Shown here: positions 15,468 to 23,932 of the stretch, piece by piece
Layout of the letters: each line of letters starts with the position of its first letter
Position numbering within the stretch: the stretch's first letter is position 1
Assembly: GCA_029563245.1 (NCBI GenBank)
Contig: JAKQSG010000059.1
Location: forward strand, 1-37,587
Source: Candidatus Omnitrophota bacterium
GTDB lineage: Bacteria; Omnitrophota; Gorgyraeia; Gygaellales; Profunditerraquicolaceae
Reading direction: 5' to 3'
Length of the DNA stretch: 37,587 bases
The notes under the pieces: generated by a model
Database searches by the model: none
Seen by the model: the letters and a program-made list of their open reading frames with translations, nothing else
Told to the model about the DNA's origin: nothing
Position numbers and translations under genes: made by a program

Positions 15468-16730
15468 ATGAATAAGAGAAGGGTAGTTATCACAGGGATA
15501 GGAGTAATATCCCCTAATGGTATCGGAAAGGATGCATGTTTTAAGGGGATGATTTCGGGTAAATCCGGGGTTTGCCGAGTTGATAATTTTGACGTATCAA
15601 TCTTTAATACTAAGATTGCAGCAGAAGTACGCGATTTTGACCCTTTCAAATTAGGGCTCTCCCATGAAGAAGCTATGCGTATGGACAGATACGTGCAGTT
15701 TGGCGTGGTGGCGGGTAATATGGCGGTTAAGGACAGCGGGTTAGATTTAACCCAAGAAGACCCTCAGCGCATTGGTGTCTGCCTTGCTAATGCAATATGC
15801 GGGACAAAATATATGGAGGAGGAGTTTGCCCTTGTTACGGAAGACGGGAAAAAACCCATTAATCCTTCTTTGGTGCGTCCGGACCTTTATGATGCCGCTA
15901 TGTTTAATACGCCTTCTATTGAGTTGAGCGCTAAATACGGGCTGAAAGGTATCTGTAACACTCTCTCTACAGGTTGTACCGCAGGTACAGACTCTTTGGG
16001 ATTTGGTCTGGAGACTATTCAGGATGGAGAGGAAGATATCATGATTTGCGGTGCGGCTGAGGCCCCCATCACTCCTATTACTTTTGGGGCTTTTGATGTG
16101 GTAAACGTATTATCGTCTAGAAACGATGATCCTCAAAAAGCCTCCAGGCCTTTTGATAATAAGCGTGATGGGTTTGTTTTATCTGAAGGGGCGGGTATTC
16201 TGATTTTAGAAGAATTGAACCATGCCTTAAGACGGAATGCCAGGATATATTGTGAAGTTTTAGGCTTCGGGACAAGCTGCAATGCCTTTCATATGACTGA
16301 TCTTCCTTCTGACGGCGGGGCAATGGTTAGCTGTATCAGCCTTGCCTTAAAAGACGCCCAGGTAAAGCCTGAAGAGATTGATTATATAAATGCCCATGGC
16401 TCTTCTACCAGGATGAATGATATATTTGAGACTAGCGCTTATAAATCTATTTTCGGAGAGTATGCCTATAAACTTCCGATTAGTTCCTTTAAATCGATGA
16501 TCGGGCATCCCTTGGCTGCCGCCAATGCCATTGAAATGACCGTCTGTTCTATGATTTTTGAAAAAAACATCCTTGCCCCGACTATAAATCAGGAAGAAAA
16601 AGATCCTCAATGCGATCTTTATTACATTCCTAATAAGGCAATTGATAAAAAAGTTGATACGATTTTAAAGACAAGCAGCGGATTTTCCGGGATTCATTCA
16701 TCGTTAGTATTAAGGAGATATAATGGATAA
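15468..16730 (+). CDS. Beta-ketoacyl synthase, active subunit (KS-alpha of a type II PKS)
   Basis: A 420 aa FabF-fold ketosynthase that condenses acyl and malonyl units on an acyl carrier protein. The catalytic triad is complete: C170 in STGCTAG, H310 in NAHGSST and H347 in MIGHPLA, plus the lysine of FKSMIG. The gatekeeper-like segment RPFDNKRDGFVLSEGAG is also present. On its own it could pass for FabF. The next gene, however, encodes a catalytically dead partner and overlaps it by eight bases. That is the arrangement of KS-alpha/KS-beta pairs in type II aromatic polyketide and aryl polyene clusters, where coupling keeps the two subunits equal. Substrate and chain length cannot be read from the sequence. 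Confidence 0.88.
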   Translation: MNKRRVVITGIGVISPNGIGKDACFKGMISGKSGVCRVDNFDVSIFNTKIAAEVRDFDPFKLGLSHEEAMRMDRYVQFGVVAGNMAVKDSGLDLTQEDPQRIGVCLANAICGTKYMEEEFALVTEDGKKPINPSLVRPDLYDAAMFNTPSIELSAKYGLKGICNTLSTGCTAGTDSLGFGLETIQDGEEDIMICGAAEAPITPITFGAFDVVNVLSSRNDDPQKASRPFDNKRDGFVLSEGAGILILEELNHALRRNARIYCEVLGFGTSCNAFHMTDLPSDGGAMVSCISLALKDAQVKPEEIDYINAHGSSTRMNDIFETSAYKSIFGEYAYKLPISSFKSMIGHPLAAANAIEMTVCSMIFEKNILAPTINQEEKDPQCDLYYIPNKAIDKKVDTILKTSSGFSGIHSSLVLRRYNG

Positions 16731-17952
16731 GATTGCTTTAACCGGAATCGGGGCAGTATCCCCTTCGGGAATAGGTAAGCGCCAGCTTTGGGCAAATATT
16801 AAAAGCGGGCGTTCATTTATAAAAGAGATAACCAGATTTGACGCCTCCAGGTATCCTTCCCATATCGCCGGGCAGATAGATGATCTTGAAAAATACAGTA
16901 CTTTCTCAGAGCGGCTTTTAAAGAAGATTGATGCTTTTTCTCATATGGCCCTGATTGCCTCAGAGCTTGCCTTACAGGATGCAGGTGTCGATATCAAACA
17001 GGAAGATCCTAATCTTGTAGGTATCTTTTTAGGCAATGCCATCGGAGGATGGCTTTATGCCGAAACAGAGCTTCGGGATATGTATATCGAGGGGCGTGAA
17101 GGAGTATCTCCTTATATGGCTTCTGCCTGGTTTCCGGCAGCTCCGCAGGGGCAGGTCTCAATTTACTATGGGATAAAAGGATTTTCCAAGACAGTAGTAG
17201 CGGATCGCGCAAGCTCATTAATGGCTCTTGGTTATGCCAGGAAAATATTGGCTAAGGGTAAATTGAATCTGATCTTATCCGGGGGGATGGAGGCTCCAGT
17301 TTCTCCTTATGCATTATTATGTTGCAATACTTATGGAGGGCTTTCCAGCGATAATCAACATCCGCAGGAAGCCTATCGGCCTTTTGATAAGAGGCGCAGC
17401 GGTTTTGTAATCGGAGAAGGTTCGGGGGTAGTGGTTATGGAGAGTATTGAGAGGGCAAAATCACGCAATGCCAATATCTTGGCTTTAATCTCGGGATACG
17501 GGACAACCTGTGATGGAGTGGATCGTATTAATTCTGCTGTTGATGGAAAGGAGCTAGCCAGGGCAATTAGAATTGCCCTGGAAGATGCCCGGGCAGGAAT
17601 TGATGAAATCGATTATATCAGCTTAGACGGGATAGCTTTAGATATTTGGGATAATTCTGAGGTTGGGGCTATCAGGGAAGTATTTGGAAGCCGCTCAAAA
17701 GATATACCGGTAAGTTGTCCTAAATCTATGTTTGGTAATTTGCTGGGGGCTTCTGGAGTACTGGATATGATTATTGCCATACAGGCGATGGAGCATAGTT
17801 TAATTCCCCCCACGATAAATTTAGACGAGCCCTCAATCGCCGGGCTTAATTATGTTAGTAAGGAAGCAAGAGAACACAGGATTAAAAAGGCGTTGATTAT
17901 ATCCCGGGGAAGGGGAGGGATAAATTCCGCATTAATTATCGAGAAGGCTTAA
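16723..17952 (+). CDS. KS-like partner without catalytic residues (KS-beta / chain-length-factor-like)
   Basis: A 409 aa ketosynthase fold that aligns with the preceding gene throughout but has lost the whole triad: the active-site Cys is R162 (VADRASS), the first His is D302 (SLDGIAL) and the second is N339 (MFGNLLGA). The structural RPFDKRRSGFVIGEGSG segment and the lysine before the third motif are kept, so it is a maintained protein. In type II PKSs the KS-beta/chain length factor pairs with KS-alpha to shape the cavity and set chain length. Its position 162 is usually Gln, and Arg here is unusual. ATG 16723 has an AGGAG site inside the KS-alpha tail. Confidence 0.83.
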   Translation: MDKIALTGIGAVSPSGIGKRQLWANIKSGRSFIKEITRFDASRYPSHIAGQIDDLEKYSTFSERLLKKIDAFSHMALIASELALQDAGVDIKQEDPNLVGIFLGNAIGGWLYAETELRDMYIEGREGVSPYMASAWFPAAPQGQVSIYYGIKGFSKTVVADRASSLMALGYARKILAKGKLNLILSGGMEAPVSPYALLCCNTYGGLSSDNQHPQEAYRPFDKRRSGFVIGEGSGVVVMESIERAKSRNANILALISGYGTTCDGVDRINSAVDGKELARAIRIALEDARAGIDEIDYISLDGIALDIWDNSEVGAIREVFGSRSKDIPVSCPKSMFGNLLGASGVLDMIIAIQAMEHSLIPPTINLDEPSIAGLNYVSKEAREHRIKKALIISRGRGGINSALIIEKA

Positions 17953-17964
17953 AAGGAGGATTTA

Positions 17965-19428
17965 ATGAAAATATTATTTGTTATGCCTAAAGTAGGGGCT
18001 TGGGCAACGCATGGGATACACCGTTCTCCCAACCAGCTTTATGCGCACTGGGCAGCATATGTCAGGGATACGCGGGGTTATGCCGATGTTGCGGTTATTG
18101 ATGGTAAGGCTGACCAGCTTTCCATGGAACAATTGGTCGAACAGGTAAAGCAGAAGAGCCCTGATGTGGTTGTTATGGGTGAACAGCTGCACGGCTATGG
18201 CGGATACGGGGTATTGCGTCATTTTAAGGATGCGGCTGTGGAGATTAAGAAAGTTTCGCCTAAGACAAAGATAATTTTCGGAGGTTTATGGTATTCGGCT
18301 ATGCCGGTACCTACCTTGGAAGAAAATCCTGCAGTTGATTTTGTAGTTATGGGCGAAGAAGAATCTTTCGGTGATTTGATTGAGGCTATTGACAAGAATA
18401 GGCCATTAAAAGACGTAGGGGGTGTTACTTCCCGTATAGATGGGCAGATTGTCATGGGGCCGCATAAACCGCTTATGCCGGATTTAGATAAGCTGCCTCT
18501 TCCAGCCTATGATTTATTTCCTATGGATAAATATGTTGGGCATACTTATTGGAAGCCTTTTGTTGATATGGTTACCTCCCGTGGATGTCCTTCAGCATGT
18601 ACATTCTGTTATGAGTGGGACCAGTTTGACCCGCGTTCCCCTTCCGATTTCTTGAAGTGGCGCGCTAAATCTCCAGAGAGGGTTATGGAGGAGCTAAACC
18701 TGCTGCATAAGAAATACGGAGTCAAAGTTGTAGTTATCCAGGATGACAATTTTAATGTTGACCCTAAAAGGGTGCAGAAGTTCTGCGAACTTAAAAAGGC
18801 ATCTAACAATCCGATTAAATGGGTGTCTTTAGGCAGGGCTATTGATTGGGTGAATTGCGAGCCTATACTTCCGCTTATGAAGGAGAATGGTTTATTTATG
18901 GGAGTTTTTGGTATTGAGGTGACGACTCAATCAGAGCTAAAGAAGATCGCCAAAGGTATTACTCTGGATCAAATCAAGAAGACCATTGAAATCCTGCGTA
19001 AAAATGACATTGCTATTGTTGCCGATATAATGATGGGTTTTGACTATGACACGGAGGCTATCATCAAGCAGCGTTTTGAATTTACTGACGCAGTTGATCC
19101 GGATATCATGTGGGTAGGCTATGTTACTCCTGCTCCGAATTCGCCGATGTGGCGGATTGCTTTGAAAAAGAACTGGATTGATCCAAGGAAGGTAGATTTT
19201 AGCACCTGGGATTTCCTGCATCCGGTAATCCCAACGGATTATCTTACTACGGAAGACCTGGGCAGGTTAGGTTCTTGGTGCATGCGGGAATTCTTCTCAA
19301 AGCCAGGGCGCATTAATAGGATTATGGAGAGTAACTTCGATCCCTTGGCAAAGATTTGCTTCAAAGATGTAATGGATGGTATTAATAAATGGGAAGCAGC
19401 TGCCACAAAGGGAGAGGTACAGATATAG
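17965..19428 (+). CDS. B12-binding-domain radical SAM enzyme, BchE/HpnJ type
   Basis: A 487 aa enzyme with an N-terminal cobalamin-binding-like Rossmann domain (about 1-150; LFVMPKVG, FGGLWYSAMP, GEEES) and a radical SAM barrel whose 4Fe-4S motif is complete (C208, C212, C215 in CPSACTFC). A C-terminal extension follows (about 400-487). The layout matches BchE, the anaerobic Mg-protoporphyrin ester cyclase, and HpnJ of hopanoid synthesis. The classic DxHxxG cobalamin-His motif is not evident (residues near 72 read GEQLHGYGG), as in other BchE-like enzymes. It lies between KS-beta and the ACP, 12 bases from each, with AAAGGAGG upstream. The substrate is probably the polyketide or its carrier-bound form; oxidation, cyclisation and methylation are all open. 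Confidence 0.88.
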   Translation: MKILFVMPKVGAWATHGIHRSPNQLYAHWAAYVRDTRGYADVAVIDGKADQLSMEQLVEQVKQKSPDVVVMGEQLHGYGGYGVLRHFKDAAVEIKKVSPKTKIIFGGLWYSAMPVPTLEENPAVDFVVMGEEESFGDLIEAIDKNRPLKDVGGVTSRIDGQIVMGPHKPLMPDLDKLPLPAYDLFPMDKYVGHTYWKPFVDMVTSRGCPSACTFCYEWDQFDPRSPSDFLKWRAKSPERVMEELNLLHKKYGVKVVVIQDDNFNVDPKRVQKFCELKKASNNPIKWVSLGRAIDWVNCEPILPLMKENGLFMGVFGIEVTTQSELKKIAKGITLDQIKKTIEILRKNDIAIVADIMMGFDYDTEAIIKQRFEFTDAVDPDIMWVGYVTPAPNSPMWRIALKKNWIDPRKVDFSTWDFLHPVIPTDYLTTEDLGRLGSWCMREFFSKPGRINRIMESNFDPLAKICFKDVMDGINKWEAAATKGEVQI

Positions 19429-19439
19429 GGAGGTAATTT

Positions 19440-19670
19440 ATGGATACAAAATCAAAGCTTAAGGAAGTTTTGGCGGATTTATTAAAGGTTAAGCCCGAAG
19501 AGTTAAAAGACGATTTATCCTTGCAGGATAGCATCGGAGTCGATTCAACAGAGATGGTAGAATCAGTTATTGCCATAGAGAAGGCTTTTGGGGTTAAGCT
19601 AAGCCCGAGGGAGATTACAAAGTCATCAAGCATCAATGATATCGAGAAGGTAATCCTTTCAAAGGCGTAA
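19440..19670 (+). CDS. Acyl carrier protein
   Basis: A 76 aa ACP. The phosphopantetheine attachment site is S36 in GVDSTEM (the family norm is DSL), in the expected place after helix 1 and the acidic loop (PEELKDDLSLQD). Helices 2 and 3 follow (VESVIAIEKAFGV, SINDIEKVILS). The carrier holds the growing chain for KS-alpha/KS-beta and tailoring enzymes. It is separate from the fatty acid acpP, which normally sits beside fabF/fabD, so it is likely dedicated to this cluster. No phosphopantetheinyl transferase is visible in the window. The gene has a GGGAGG site before ATG 19440. Confidence 0.93.
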   Translation: MDTKSKLKEVLADLLKVKPEELKDDLSLQDSIGVDSTEMVESVIAIEKAFGVKLSPREITKSSSINDIEKVILSKA

Positions 19671-19705
19671 TGAACTTCGTATTAGGCAAATTGCAGGAGT
19701 GATGC

Positions 19706-20506
19706 ATGCAGATTATTGACTTGAGTCTGCCGATTGATGAAAAAGGATTTGAAGTCCATAAGGTTGATATCGAGCGGATAACCCATAAGGCGGGGGTTGA
19801 AAAATTTAACCGTGTGATTATGGGTAAGACCTTAAGGGGCAAGATTGGTTACCTTTTGGGAAGAAGAATCCTTAAGCCCGTAGACCTTCCGGATGGAGAA
19901 TTCCTCTCCCTTGAGATAGTGCATTCCCCCGTGCATGTAGGAACACACCTTGATTACTCCTTCCATTATGGCACTCGCTCTGAGGGGAGAGAATCTAAGA
20001 CCGCTGATGAGATACCTCTTGAATATTGCTATCAGAATGCAGTGCGCTTAGATTTACGCCACAAAAAAGCAGCTGAAGAGATAACCGCTGAAGACTTAGA
20101 AACCGCCTTAAAAAAAGAAGATTATATTTTAAAACCTTTTGATATTATATTAATCTGGACTGGTGCCGATAAATTTTACGGGACTCCCAGGTATTTTACG
20201 GATTATCCTGGCATAGGTACAACGGCGATAGACTTTATTATTGACCATGGGGTTAAGATTTTTGGCGTGGATACTATGGGTATTGACCGCCCTTATAAAT
20301 TTATGCTTAAGGAATTCATCGATTCAAAAGACCCCGCAAAGTTTTATCCGGCGCATTTTTACGGCAGAAAAAGAGAATTTATTCATATAGAAAGACTGGG
20401 TAATTTAGAAAGCCTTCCTCGGGCATCAGGATTTAAGGTTGCTTGCTTTCCGGTACGGATACGCCAGACCGGGGCTGCCTGGTCAAGGGTAGTTGCCCTT
20501 GTGTAA
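19706..20506 (+). CDS. PF04199 cyclase-family protein (kynurenine formamidase-like metalloenzyme)
   Basis: A 266 aa protein of the 'putative cyclase' family. The metal-binding motif HxGTHxD is intact (H77-VGT-H81-L-D83). The C-terminal FIHIERLGNLESLP and PVRIRQTGAAWSRVVA segments also fit the family. Members hydrolyse amides, as in kynurenine formamidase; others are annotated as second/third-ring cyclases of type II polyketide pathways (the DpsY/MtmX/OxyN group, from memory). In this context, directly after the ACP and before an aromatase/cyclase, a ring-closing or hydrolytic role on the polyketide is plausible. The ATG at 19706 is used; another at 19702 is out of frame. Confidence 0.84.
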   Translation: MQIIDLSLPIDEKGFEVHKVDIERITHKAGVEKFNRVIMGKTLRGKIGYLLGRRILKPVDLPDGEFLSLEIVHSPVHVGTHLDYSFHYGTRSEGRESKTADEIPLEYCYQNAVRLDLRHKKAAEEITAEDLETALKKEDYILKPFDIILIWTGADKFYGTPRYFTDYPGIGTTAIDFIIDHGVKIFGVDTMGIDRPYKFMLKEFIDSKDPAKFYPAHFYGRKREFIHIERLGNLESLPRASGFKVACFPVRIRQTGAAWSRVVALV

Positions 20507-20542
20507 AATTTGAATCGGTAATGTATGTAAAAGGAGGACTGT

Positions 20543-20983
20543 ATGGGACATACCTGTAATTCGATTATAATCAATGCTCCTTATGGCTTGGTTTTCGATA
20601 TATCCAATGACATCCCCCGCTGGATAGATTTATTCGGCAGTGAATACAAGAAAGCCGAGATTATCAGTAAGGAAGGGGACAAGATCACCTTCCGCCTAAC
20701 TGATGATGAGGATAAATCATGGGTCTCCTGGAGGCTTTTATTCAAAGATGAATATTTTGCTTATGCCGAAAGGTTTGAACCTAAATTTCCTTTTATCTAC
20801 ATGAAGATTATCTGGCTTTATACCTTAAAGCCTGAAGGGGTGGAACTTACCTGGATTCAGCATTTCGAGATGGATGAAAAGGCGAAGTTTACCGATAAAG
20901 AGGTGGAAGGGTTTATTAATAAGCACTCCCAGGAGAACCTTGCTATTTTTAAAAGGGTAATCGAAAAAGAAGCGCAGCTTTGA
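20543..20983 (+). CDS. SRPBCC aromatase/cyclase, TcmN/ActVII-like
   Basis: A 146 aa single SRPBCC domain. It matches the type II PKS aromatase/cyclases in several places: NDIPRWIDLF near the start, VSWR (R64, corresponding to the conserved Arg of TcmN ARO/CYC), FPFIYMKIIW, GVELTWIQHFEM, and a C-terminal helix ending LAIFKRVIE. These enzymes bind the poly-beta-ketone in a deep cavity, fold it and aromatise the first ring. A monodomain form usually acts on non-reduced chains, although this cannot be settled here. AAGGAGG precedes ATG 20543. The stop overlaps the MFS gene start (TTGA), so the two are coupled. Confidence 0.85.
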   Translation: MGHTCNSIIINAPYGLVFDISNDIPRWIDLFGSEYKKAEIISKEGDKITFRLTDDEDKSWVSWRLLFKDEYFAYAERFEPKFPFIYMKIIWLYTLKPEGVELTWIQHFEMDEKAKFTDKEVEGFINKHSQENLAIFKRVIEKEAQL

Positions 20984-22098
20984 AGAAGACCACCTTTTTT
21001 ATATTATGTTTAGAGGGAGCGGTTTTATCATTTAATGTCGCTGCAGCCGCAGCCTTGATACCTTCGATAGCAAAGGAGTTTGCTCTTTCTCAGTTTATAG
21101 TTGGTAAGGTCATATGGATTTATATGTTGACTTACGGTCTGGCTGCTTTAATCTACGGACCCTTAGTGCGTAAATTCGACGCGCGTAAAATAGAGTTAAC
21201 CTGTATTTTCTTGTTTGCTCTTGCCAATCTTCTGGCGGGCTTATCCGGTAATATAAATACCCTATTCTTGGGAAGGTTCTTTATGGGGTTATTTGGAGCC
21301 TCTGTTATACCGCTTGGTTTAATCTTAATCGGTAAACACAAAGCTAAAGAAAGAAGAGGTAAGTATATCGGGATATTTTTCGGCCTGACCTTTGTGGCTT
21401 CTCTTTTAGGTTTATTTTTAAGTGGGGTTATTTATTGGCGCTGGATATTCTTGATACCGGCTTTATCAGGGTTTATTCTCTGGATAGCCATGTATTTTTA
21501 CCTCCCTAGCTTCAAGGAAGATACAGGAGGATTTAAGTTTAATTACTTTAGGGTGTTTAATGATAAGGCGGCATTTAAGATATTAGCTTATATATTTTTT
21601 ATCAGTCTTATTTATCATGCTATACAACAATGGATGGGAGTATATTTCTCTACCCAGTTAAAGTATACCCAGTTTATTATCAGTATGTTGATAACCTTAA
21701 CTTCTCTAAGCGGTATAGTTGGTGAGTTTTGGGGAGGGTTGCTTGCGGATTCGCTGGGGAGAAGCAGGATAGTTAATATAGGTATAGGATTTATGATCTT
21801 TAGTATCTTCGCGCTCATTTTTAAATTACCTTTTTTTGCCTTTATTCTGATTATGGTAATTTGGGGGTTAGGGTGGACCTTTAACCATGTTGGCCTAGCG
21901 TCCATGCTTACCGATTTGCCTAAAGAATTTCTAAATGAGGCGGCGAGTTTGAACAGCGCAGTGCGTTTTATCTCCGGAGGCATAGGGGTGAGTTTAGGGG
22001 GATTGATTATGTCGCGCAGTTTTAGCTTAGGGTTTATTATTTTCGGTTTTGGGCTTTTGTTTTTATTGTTTTCGGGGAGATTAATTAAAGCTAATTAA
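20980..22098 (+). CDS. MFS transporter
   Basis: A 372 aa major facilitator, about 12 membrane segments, compact for the family. The motif between TM2 and TM3 is recognisable as YGPLVRKFDARKIE. GRFFMGLFGASVIPLGLILIGK marks TM4-TM5, where drug exporters of the Bcr/EmrD type look similar. The second half begins after a central loop near residue 180 and has its own GGLLADSLGRSR motif A-like loop. Coupling to the aromatase gene (start TTG 20980 overlapping its stop) suggests export of the cluster product or an intermediate across the inner membrane. Confidence 0.9.
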   Translation: MKKTTFFILCLEGAVLSFNVAAAAALIPSIAKEFALSQFIVGKVIWIYMLTYGLAALIYGPLVRKFDARKIELTCIFLFALANLLAGLSGNINTLFLGRFFMGLFGASVIPLGLILIGKHKAKERRGKYIGIFFGLTFVASLLGLFLSGVIYWRWIFLIPALSGFILWIAMYFYLPSFKEDTGGFKFNYFRVFNDKAAFKILAYIFFISLIYHAIQQWMGVYFSTQLKYTQFIISMLITLTSLSGIVGEFWGGLLADSLGRSRIVNIGIGFMIFSIFALIFKLPFFAFILIMVIWGLGWTFNHVGLASMLTDLPKEFLNEAASLNSAVRFISGGIGVSLGGLIMSRSFSLGFIIFGFGLLFLLFSGRLIKAN

Positions 22099-22116
22099 TA
22101 CTAAGGGGGGATATTC

Positions 22117-22893
22117 ATGGGAGAAGAGCTTAAGGGGAAGGTTGCTATTGTTACAGGGGCTAGCCGGGGCATAGGTAAATCTCTGGCTTTAACTGCGGCA
22201 AGCCTAGGTATAAACTTAACGATCGCAGCACGCAACGAAGGTCCGTTAAAAGAGGCTGCAGATGAAATTTCCAAGAAATATAATGTAGAGGTCCTTGCTT
22301 TACCTTGCGATGTAATGAAATTGTCAGATTTAGAGAACTTAGCCAAAAAGACAAAAGAAAAATTCTCGCGGGTGGATATACTGATTAATTGTGCAGGCGT
22401 TTCTAGCCAGTATCCGTTTCAAGATCAGCCGATCGAAGACTTAGAGAAGCTTGCGCATACTAATTATTTAGGTTATGTTCGCCTTATCCGTTTGGTAATT
22501 AATGATATGATTAAGCAGAAGTCCGGGGCAATTATCAATATTGTCTCCGGATCTACGCTTGTAGACCCGGTACCGAGAAGTTTTATAGTGTATAGTTCGC
22601 TAAAGGTAGGGTTGCGCGCTTTTTCTAAGGGGTTATTTTGGGAATTGCGGGATCACGGCATTAAGGTTACCTCGATTCTTCCCGGAGTAACGGATACGGA
22701 CCTTACCGGCAAACTGGGTAATGTTACCAGCGATACCTCGAGGTTAATGTCGACTAAGGCTATCGAAGATGCCGTAAGGTTTGCGCTGACAGTCCCGGCC
22801 AATGTCTGTCCTTTGGAGATATCGGTCATTAATCAGCAGACACCTTGGGTGGCCCCGGTTATTCCGTTTAAACAGCAGCATCCGGATAAATAA
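22117..22893 (+). CDS. SDR-family ketoreductase
   Basis: A 258 aa short-chain dehydrogenase/reductase. The cofactor motif is TGASRGIG (residues 13-20), with NCAG at about 91-94. The catalytic set is S144/S146, Y159 and K163 (YSSLK), followed by LPGVTDTDL. The family covers FabG and the polyketide C9-ketoreductases (ActIII type). A basic residue after the first beta strand (AARN) suggests NADP. In this run it is the natural candidate for reducing a keto group of the polyketide. A role on another alcohol is not excluded. A strong AAGGGGGG site precedes ATG 22117. Confidence 0.88.
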   Translation: MGEELKGKVAIVTGASRGIGKSLALTAASLGINLTIAARNEGPLKEAADEISKKYNVEVLALPCDVMKLSDLENLAKKTKEKFSRVDILINCAGVSSQYPFQDQPIEDLEKLAHTNYLGYVRLIRLVINDMIKQKSGAIINIVSGSTLVDPVPRSFIVYSSLKVGLRAFSKGLFWELRDHGIKVTSILPGVTDTDLTGKLGNVTSDTSRLMSTKAIEDAVRFALTVPANVCPLEISVINQQTPWVAPVIPFKQQHPDK

Positions 22894-22931
22894 GTTATTG
22901 ATTATAAAATATTTGAAAAACAGGAGGAAGA

Positions 22932-23540
22932 ATGAAAAAGGCTGGCTTGCTGGTAGCGTTAATTCTGGTTTTTTCCGTTGTTTCGTTTGCTCAGGGAGAC
23001 AATCTTATAATTGATGATTTTGAGACTCCCATAATCAAAGGATTGGACGGTACTATTGATTACGGTTCGGGTAACGGTTCTTCTGTGGAGGTATCATCAG
23101 AACCTAAGATAAAATATTCTAAAGATTCGTCATTAAAGGTAGTTTACAATGCTGTTGCGGGCGGATATATGTGGATTGCCCGAGGTTTTGACCTGGACGC
23201 TCAGAATGCCGGCTGGTTAGTTGATCCCCAGGATATCATCTGGGATGATTACAGCGCGCTAGCCTTCTATATGTACGGATCAGATTCAAAGAATAGGATA
23301 GCTGTTGATGTTAAGGATAGCGGTAATGAGGTGTGGCGTTTTATTATAAATGATGATTTTAACGGCTGGAGAGAAGTAGTGTGTCCGTTTGAACAATTTG
23401 CTGTACGGGATGATTGGCAGCCGGAGTCATCGGATAAGAACTCAATCATAAATTTTCCTCTGAAGAGCTACCAGTTTGAGCCATTGCCTGAATCAAGCGG
23501 GACCCTTTATTTTGACAGGGTGGAGTTGATAAAGAAATGA
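22932..23540 (+). CDS. Secreted CBM11/CIA30-like jelly-roll protein
   Basis: A 202 aa exported protein with an N-terminal signal peptide (about 1-20, ending FAQG, type I). The mature part is beta-rich and starts LIIDDFET, the pattern of CBM11/CIA30-like galactose-binding folds. It continues with YDYSALAFYMYG-like and VWRFIINDDFNGWREVVCPFEQF segments. No enzymatic residues are seen. It might bind a sugar or a lipid in the periplasm. The gene overlaps the next by four bases (ATGA). Its presence between a ketoreductase and an amidohydrolase supports the idea that the product ends up in the envelope. Confidence 0.68.
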   Translation: MKKAGLLVALILVFSVVSFAQGDNLIIDDFETPIIKGLDGTIDYGSGNGSSVEVSSEPKIKYSKDSSLKVVYNAVAGGYMWIARGFDLDAQNAGWLVDPQDIIWDDYSALAFYMYGSDSKNRIAVDVKDSGNEVWRFIINDDFNGWREVVCPFEQFAVRDDWQPESSDKNSIINFPLKSYQFEPLPESSGTLYFDRVELIKK

Positions 23541-23932
23541 TGGATAGGAGAGAGGTTAAGAATTTAAAAAAACGCTATCTTATATGGTTCTATAAGAGCG
23601 CTAAAGAATCATTGGATAAGATCGAGCGCAAGTTCACGCAGGTTGAGGTTGACAGGTTTATCCTTAAGGAGTTAAAGTCAAGGCTTAAGGATTCCTCTGC
23701 GGGTAAATTCATAAGGCACTTTGAAGAATATATAGAGAAAAAAGAGAAGGATGGTTTAGGGTTGAAATTTGAGGATAAGAAGTTTAAGCCTGATTATCTG
23801 TTTATCGTTGCTAAATTGCGCGCTATTGAAAAGGCCATTGTAAAAGAATTGGGCAGGAAGGCGCTTGAGGAGATCAAGCTTCTCTATGAGATAGAGATGA
23901 CTGAACGCATATTAGGGAGCAGGGAACATTAA
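23537..23932 (+). CDS. Small helical hypothetical protein
   Basis: I do not recognise this 131 aa protein. It is highly charged (Lys/Glu-rich) and predicted to be almost fully helical, with no signal peptide, membrane segment, cysteine pair or nucleotide motif. Heptad-like stretches (KSAKESLDKIERKFTQ, KLRAIEKAIVKELGRK) suggest a coiled or bundled helical protein. It overlaps both neighbours, by four bases upstream and one base downstream, so it is expressed with the cluster. A structural or adaptor role is possible but unsupported. Confidence 0.6.
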   Translation: MMDRREVKNLKKRYLIWFYKSAKESLDKIERKFTQVEVDRFILKELKSRLKDSSAGKFIRHFEEYIEKKEKDGLGLKFEDKKFKPDYLFIVAKLRAIEKAIVKELGRKALEEIKLLYEIEMTERILGSREH

